64,000 nt of DNA from Flavobacterium branchiarum (GTDB taxonomy: Bacteria > Bacteroidota > Bacteroidia > Flavobacteriales > Flavobacteriaceae): NCBI RefSeq assembly GCF_030409845.1, contig NZ_JAUFQQ010000003.1, positions 2,418,001-2,482,000 on the forward strand, given 5' to 3'. Numbering within the stretch: position 1 is the first letter of the stretch; the number at the start of each line of letters is the position of its first letter. This document shows, piece after piece, positions 61,692 to 64,000 of this stretch. The position numbers and the translations under genes were made by a program. The notes under the pieces are model-generated. The model worked only from the letters and a program-made list of their open reading frames with translations, made no database searches and was not told where the DNA came from.

Positions 61692-62393
61692 TTATTTATT
61701 TCTTACTTGTTTAAACATCCAGTCATAAATTTCCTGGTTGTCATATACTCTCGACCAACTATCATGACCTGCGTCATCAAAAATGGTCAACTCTACATTG
61801 CTATTACATTTTTTTAATTCCTTATAAATTGTAATTGCATAATCTATATTCACAACATCATCCATTAATCCATGAAAAATTCGTGTTGGAATCTTTGCTA
61901 TTTTACAGGCTTGTTCTAATTGAATTAAATCTACAAATCCCGAAATAGGCACAATTGCAGCAAACATATCTGGATGTGCAAAGGCAAGATTCCATGTTCC
62001 CCAACCTCCTAAGCTTAATCCAGTAACATAAATTCTATCAGAATCGATATTGTTTTCTTTCTGGATTTTTAAAATCAATCGATATAAAACTTCTGCGTCC
62101 CATTCTTCGTTCTCCGGACATTGTGGAGCAAGAACATATGCATCTAGTTTATGGTCTTTTAAATACTTAAATGGCCCATGAATTTTTGCTTTTTCAATAT
62201 CAGTTCCTTTTTCACCTGAACCATGAAGAAAAATTAGCAATGGTTTTTTCTCTTTTATATTCTCTGGAATATGCAATGCGTACCCTAATTCATGCTTTTG
62301 TATGATTTCGGTTTTGATTTTCCCATTTACAGTTGTTTGAGCAACAGAAATGATTGAATATAATAAAGCGATCACTGCTAATTTATACTTCAT
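61692..62393 (-). CDS. Secreted alpha/beta-hydrolase (phospholipase/carboxylesterase type)
   Basis: The 233-residue product has signal MKYKLAVIALLYSIISVAQ and a serine hydrolase fold: LHGSGEKGTDIE (oxyanion), the nucleophile elbow GLSLGG with Ser127, Asp near HGLMDDVVN (178-179) and His210 in DAGHDSW. It is of the dienelactone-hydrolase/carboxylesterase group that PULs use as carbohydrate esterases; removal of acyl groups from the glucan would be a fitting role (inference). It lies within 13 bases of GH144 and 10 of GH3. Confidence 0.88.
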   Translation of the reverse strand: MKYKLAVIALLYSIISVAQTTVNGKIKTEIIQKHELGYALHIPENIKEKKPLLIFLHGSGEKGTDIEKAKIHGPFKYLKDHKLDAYVLAPQCPENEEWDAEVLYRLILKIQKENNIDSDRIYVTGLSLGGWGTWNLAFAHPDMFAAIVPISGFVDLIQLEQACKIAKIPTRIFHGLMDDVVNIDYAITIYKELKKCNSNVELTIFDDAGHDSWSRVYDNQEIYDWMFKQVRNK

Positions 62394-62406
62394 TGTATAT
62401 ATATTT

Positions 62407-63780
62407 TTAGAATCCGTATTTACCTGAGTGAAAACCTAAACCTATTAACCCTTGTTTAACTTCTGGAGCATTCATAAATAAGTTCCATAATAAACCTGTA
62501 CGGTAGTTTTCTAACATTACTACTTCTGGACCTTGATCTATCGCTAAATAGCGTTGTGCTGTCCAACCATACTGTAAACTACTTGCGTCATAAAATCCTG
62601 CTACTCCCCAAGTCTCTTTCTTATGATTTTCATATAAGTTACGCATAACCGCAATTGACTCTTTTGGTGTATACACAATTGAACTAATTGCTGCTGTTGG
62701 AGAAATAACTCCTACATCATTACTTGGCATATGCGCATTATAACCGATAGTTCCATCAGTATTTCTAGAATATGATGCTGTTAATCCCCAATAATTAGGT
62801 CCATATCCTTTAAATTTCTTAGGATTCTCTACACAGTACTCATAATCAATTTTTACGTGATTTACATTTAAATCCCAGTAGTTTGCGTATTTATCAGTCA
62901 ATTGATTTGGATCAAGTCCAACATAAGAATAATGCGCCCAAAATAAAGGCCCTCCAAACTCTTCGGCTCCGTTATGTTTTAGTACTAGAGGGATATTATA
63001 TTTCGATTTTGTCGAAATCATCTCTCCATTTCTTGCCCAACCTTCGTGGTATTCTTTCGGTGTAATTGGGTGTGTTGGCGAAGCGGCGGCCAATACATAA
63101 GTAATTAGACATTCATTATATCCTTCAAGCGGAAAATTCATCTGCCAATCGTATGTTGGTGACCAATGCCAGTATAAAAAATTCTTGTTATTAGTGTACC
63201 ATTTCCAATCAACACCTTTCCAAAGTGCATCATATTTTTTAGCAACTGCTTTTTCTGTATCAGAACCATTTTTTAAATACTCTCGAACCGTAATCATACC
63301 GCTAACTAAAAATGAAGTTTCTACTAAATCTCCTCCATTATCTTTAGTTCCAAATGGTTTTACTTTTCCAGTATTTCCGTCAATCCAATGTGACCAAGCT
63401 CCGTGAAAACGGTCGGCTTTGTCTAAGAAATCAGCTATTTTATTAAGTCTATCAACTCCTTCTTTTTTTGTAATGTAACCTCTAGACATTCCGGACACGA
63501 TTGCCATTAACCCAAAACCAGAACCTCCGGTCGTAACAACATTAGCATCATTTTCGGGATAAACCCCATCAGGATGATAACGCTCTCTCGCCAAGCCTGA
63601 GTTTGGTTCAGCATAATCCCAAAAATACTTAAAGGTTTGTTTCTGCACTACCTCAATAAGCTCTTCATCTGTTAACTTTACAACTTCTGGAGTTACTACT
63701 GTACCATCTTCTGATATGGTTGTATGTGAACCACAACCTAAGAAAACAAGAGCGACTAATAAAACTGAAATTCTAATCAT
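62407..63780 (-). CDS. GH144-family (glucoamylase-like PF10091) glucan hydrolase lipoprotein
   Basis: The 457-residue product has lipobox LGC (signal MIRISVLLVALVFLGC) and an (alpha/alpha)6-barrel pattern as in PF10091 proteins: TFKYFWDYAEPNSGLARERY near residue 50, TGGSGFGLMAIVSGMSRGYI, FLYWHWSPTYDWQMNFPLEG, YNECLITYVLAAASPTHPI, GYNAHMPSNDVGVISPTAAI and AGFYDASSLQYGWTAQRYLA. Characterised GH144 enzymes of Bacteroidota act on beta-1,2-glucan or release sophorose. With a GH3 beta-glucosidase in the same operon this predicts beta-1,2-glucan use. It is the first gene after SusD. Confidence 0.85.
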   Translation of the reverse strand: MIRISVLLVALVFLGCGSHTTISEDGTVVTPEVVKLTDEELIEVVQKQTFKYFWDYAEPNSGLARERYHPDGVYPENDANVVTTGGSGFGLMAIVSGMSRGYITKKEGVDRLNKIADFLDKADRFHGAWSHWIDGNTGKVKPFGTKDNGGDLVETSFLVSGMITVREYLKNGSDTEKAVAKKYDALWKGVDWKWYTNNKNFLYWHWSPTYDWQMNFPLEGYNECLITYVLAAASPTHPITPKEYHEGWARNGEMISTKSKYNIPLVLKHNGAEEFGGPLFWAHYSYVGLDPNQLTDKYANYWDLNVNHVKIDYEYCVENPKKFKGYGPNYWGLTASYSRNTDGTIGYNAHMPSNDVGVISPTAAISSIVYTPKESIAVMRNLYENHKKETWGVAGFYDASSLQYGWTAQRYLAIDQGPEVVMLENYRTGLLWNLFMNAPEVKQGLIGLGFHSGKYGF

Positions 63781-63807
63781 TATAAAAATTTATGCAATTA
63801 ATAAATA

Positions 63808-63838
63808 ATCACTTCCTCCAGAGTCTGAAGGAAGTGAT
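63808..63838 (-). terminator. Intergenic hairpin between SusD and GH144
   Basis: The stem ATCACTTCCT / AGGAAGTGAT (perfect, loop about 10 bases) is not followed by a T-run on the minus strand, so it may be a partial terminator or an mRNA end-stabilising element, setting SusD mRNA above the enzyme mRNA. Confidence 0.6.
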
Positions 63839-63854
63839 ATTGGTATTCTATTTT

Positions 63855-64000
63855 TTAGTAACCAGGGTTTTGTTTTAAAATACCATTACTTAAAGAAATT
63901 GCTTCTGCTGGAATAGGGAAAAGTTCATTTTTTCCAGTTGTAAATCCTTGAGGTCCTAATACAGTAGCGGCTCTACCTTGACGTACTAGATCCAAAAATC
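63855..64000 (-). CDS. SusD/RagB-family lipoprotein, C-terminal end (rest outside window)
   Basis: Only the last 47 residues are present: FLDLVRQGRAATVLGPQGFT, then GKNELFPIPAEAISLSNGIL and KQNPGY at the stop. This is the standard SusD end (RxGRA, LFPIP, QNPGY). SusD proteins bind glycans at the cell surface together with a SusC-type TonB receptor, whose gene should lie upstream outside the window. It begins the visible part of the PUL operon. Confidence 0.92.
   Translation of the reverse strand, partial: FLDLVRQGRAATVLGPQGFTTGKNELFPIPAEAISLSNGILKQNPGY

Overview
The window is an AT-rich bacterial chromosome segment from the Bacteroidota, almost certainly a Flavobacteriaceae member and probably Flavobacterium. 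The evidence is the gene set (OstA-like protein, DUF349 protein, PASTA protein next to an RluD-like synthase, SusD/GH cluster), many lipoproteins, the absence of Shine-Dalgarno sites, and promoters of the Bacteroidota type (-33 TTTG, -7 TAnnTTTG). No rRNA, tRNA, transposase, phage or CRISPR array was recognised.

Layout. 1-9.8 kb: end of an ABC ATPase, a lipoprotein and a SulP transporter between two inverted copies of a 160-bp element, rluD and a PASTA protein, ddl, and coaD between two paralogous zinc-ribbon membrane proteins, then a PhnA-like protein. 9.9-20.5 kb: a DbpA-like helicase, an M14 peptidase, small lipoproteins, an XRE regulator, Nudix/pyrE divergent pair, and four long non-coding tandem-repeat arrays. 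20.5-27 kb: housekeeping block birA / rsfS-ftsH / LUD-cdsA-psd-ACBP, ending in a lipoprotein superoxide dismutase. 27-30 kb: a choloylglycine-hydrolase-like Ntn hydrolase plus a porin, bracketed by two diverged copies of the SOD terminator region. 30-41 kb: SusG-like GH13 amylase, OstA-like protein, class III aminotransferase, TPR protein, aroE and DUF349. 41-44.5 kb: an unexplained exported pair (GH18-like lipoprotein plus a 773-residue secreted protein). 44.6-50.9 kb: prmA, clpS, an alkylglycerol-monooxygenase-like desaturase with a YhhN/TMEM86 lysoplasmalogenase, a lipoprotein, kdsA and an outer-membrane protein. 51-55 kb: an HTH_34 winged-helix regulator locus with a YiiX-like amidase, a Coq4-like protein, small membrane proteins and CreD. 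55-64 kb: M28 peptidase, GH43 protein, GDPD lipoprotein, and the downstream end of a polysaccharide-utilisation locus (SusD, GH144, esterase, GH3).

Most coherent units. (1) The SusD-GH144-esterase-GH3 string reads as one minus-strand operon; GH144 plus GH3 points to beta-1,2-glucan or sophoro-oligosaccharides (inference). (2) The CreD locus carries three copies of the inverted repeat TACTTTG-N5-CAAAGTA, one lying on a promoter -7 element, so it looks like a self-contained repressor/operator system; its Coq4-like member keeps HDxxHx11E although these bacteria are known for menaquinone, not ubiquinone. (3) The monooxygenase/lysoplasmalogenase pair suggests ether-lipid turnover. These three, with the exported pair at 41-44.5 kb and the repeat-flanked hydrolase/porin cassette, are the best candidates for undescribed biology.

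Limits: all family calls are by eye from motifs and remembered family patterns; no search or structure prediction was run. Start codons were moved downstream of the longest frame where a signal peptide or promoter made that clearly better.
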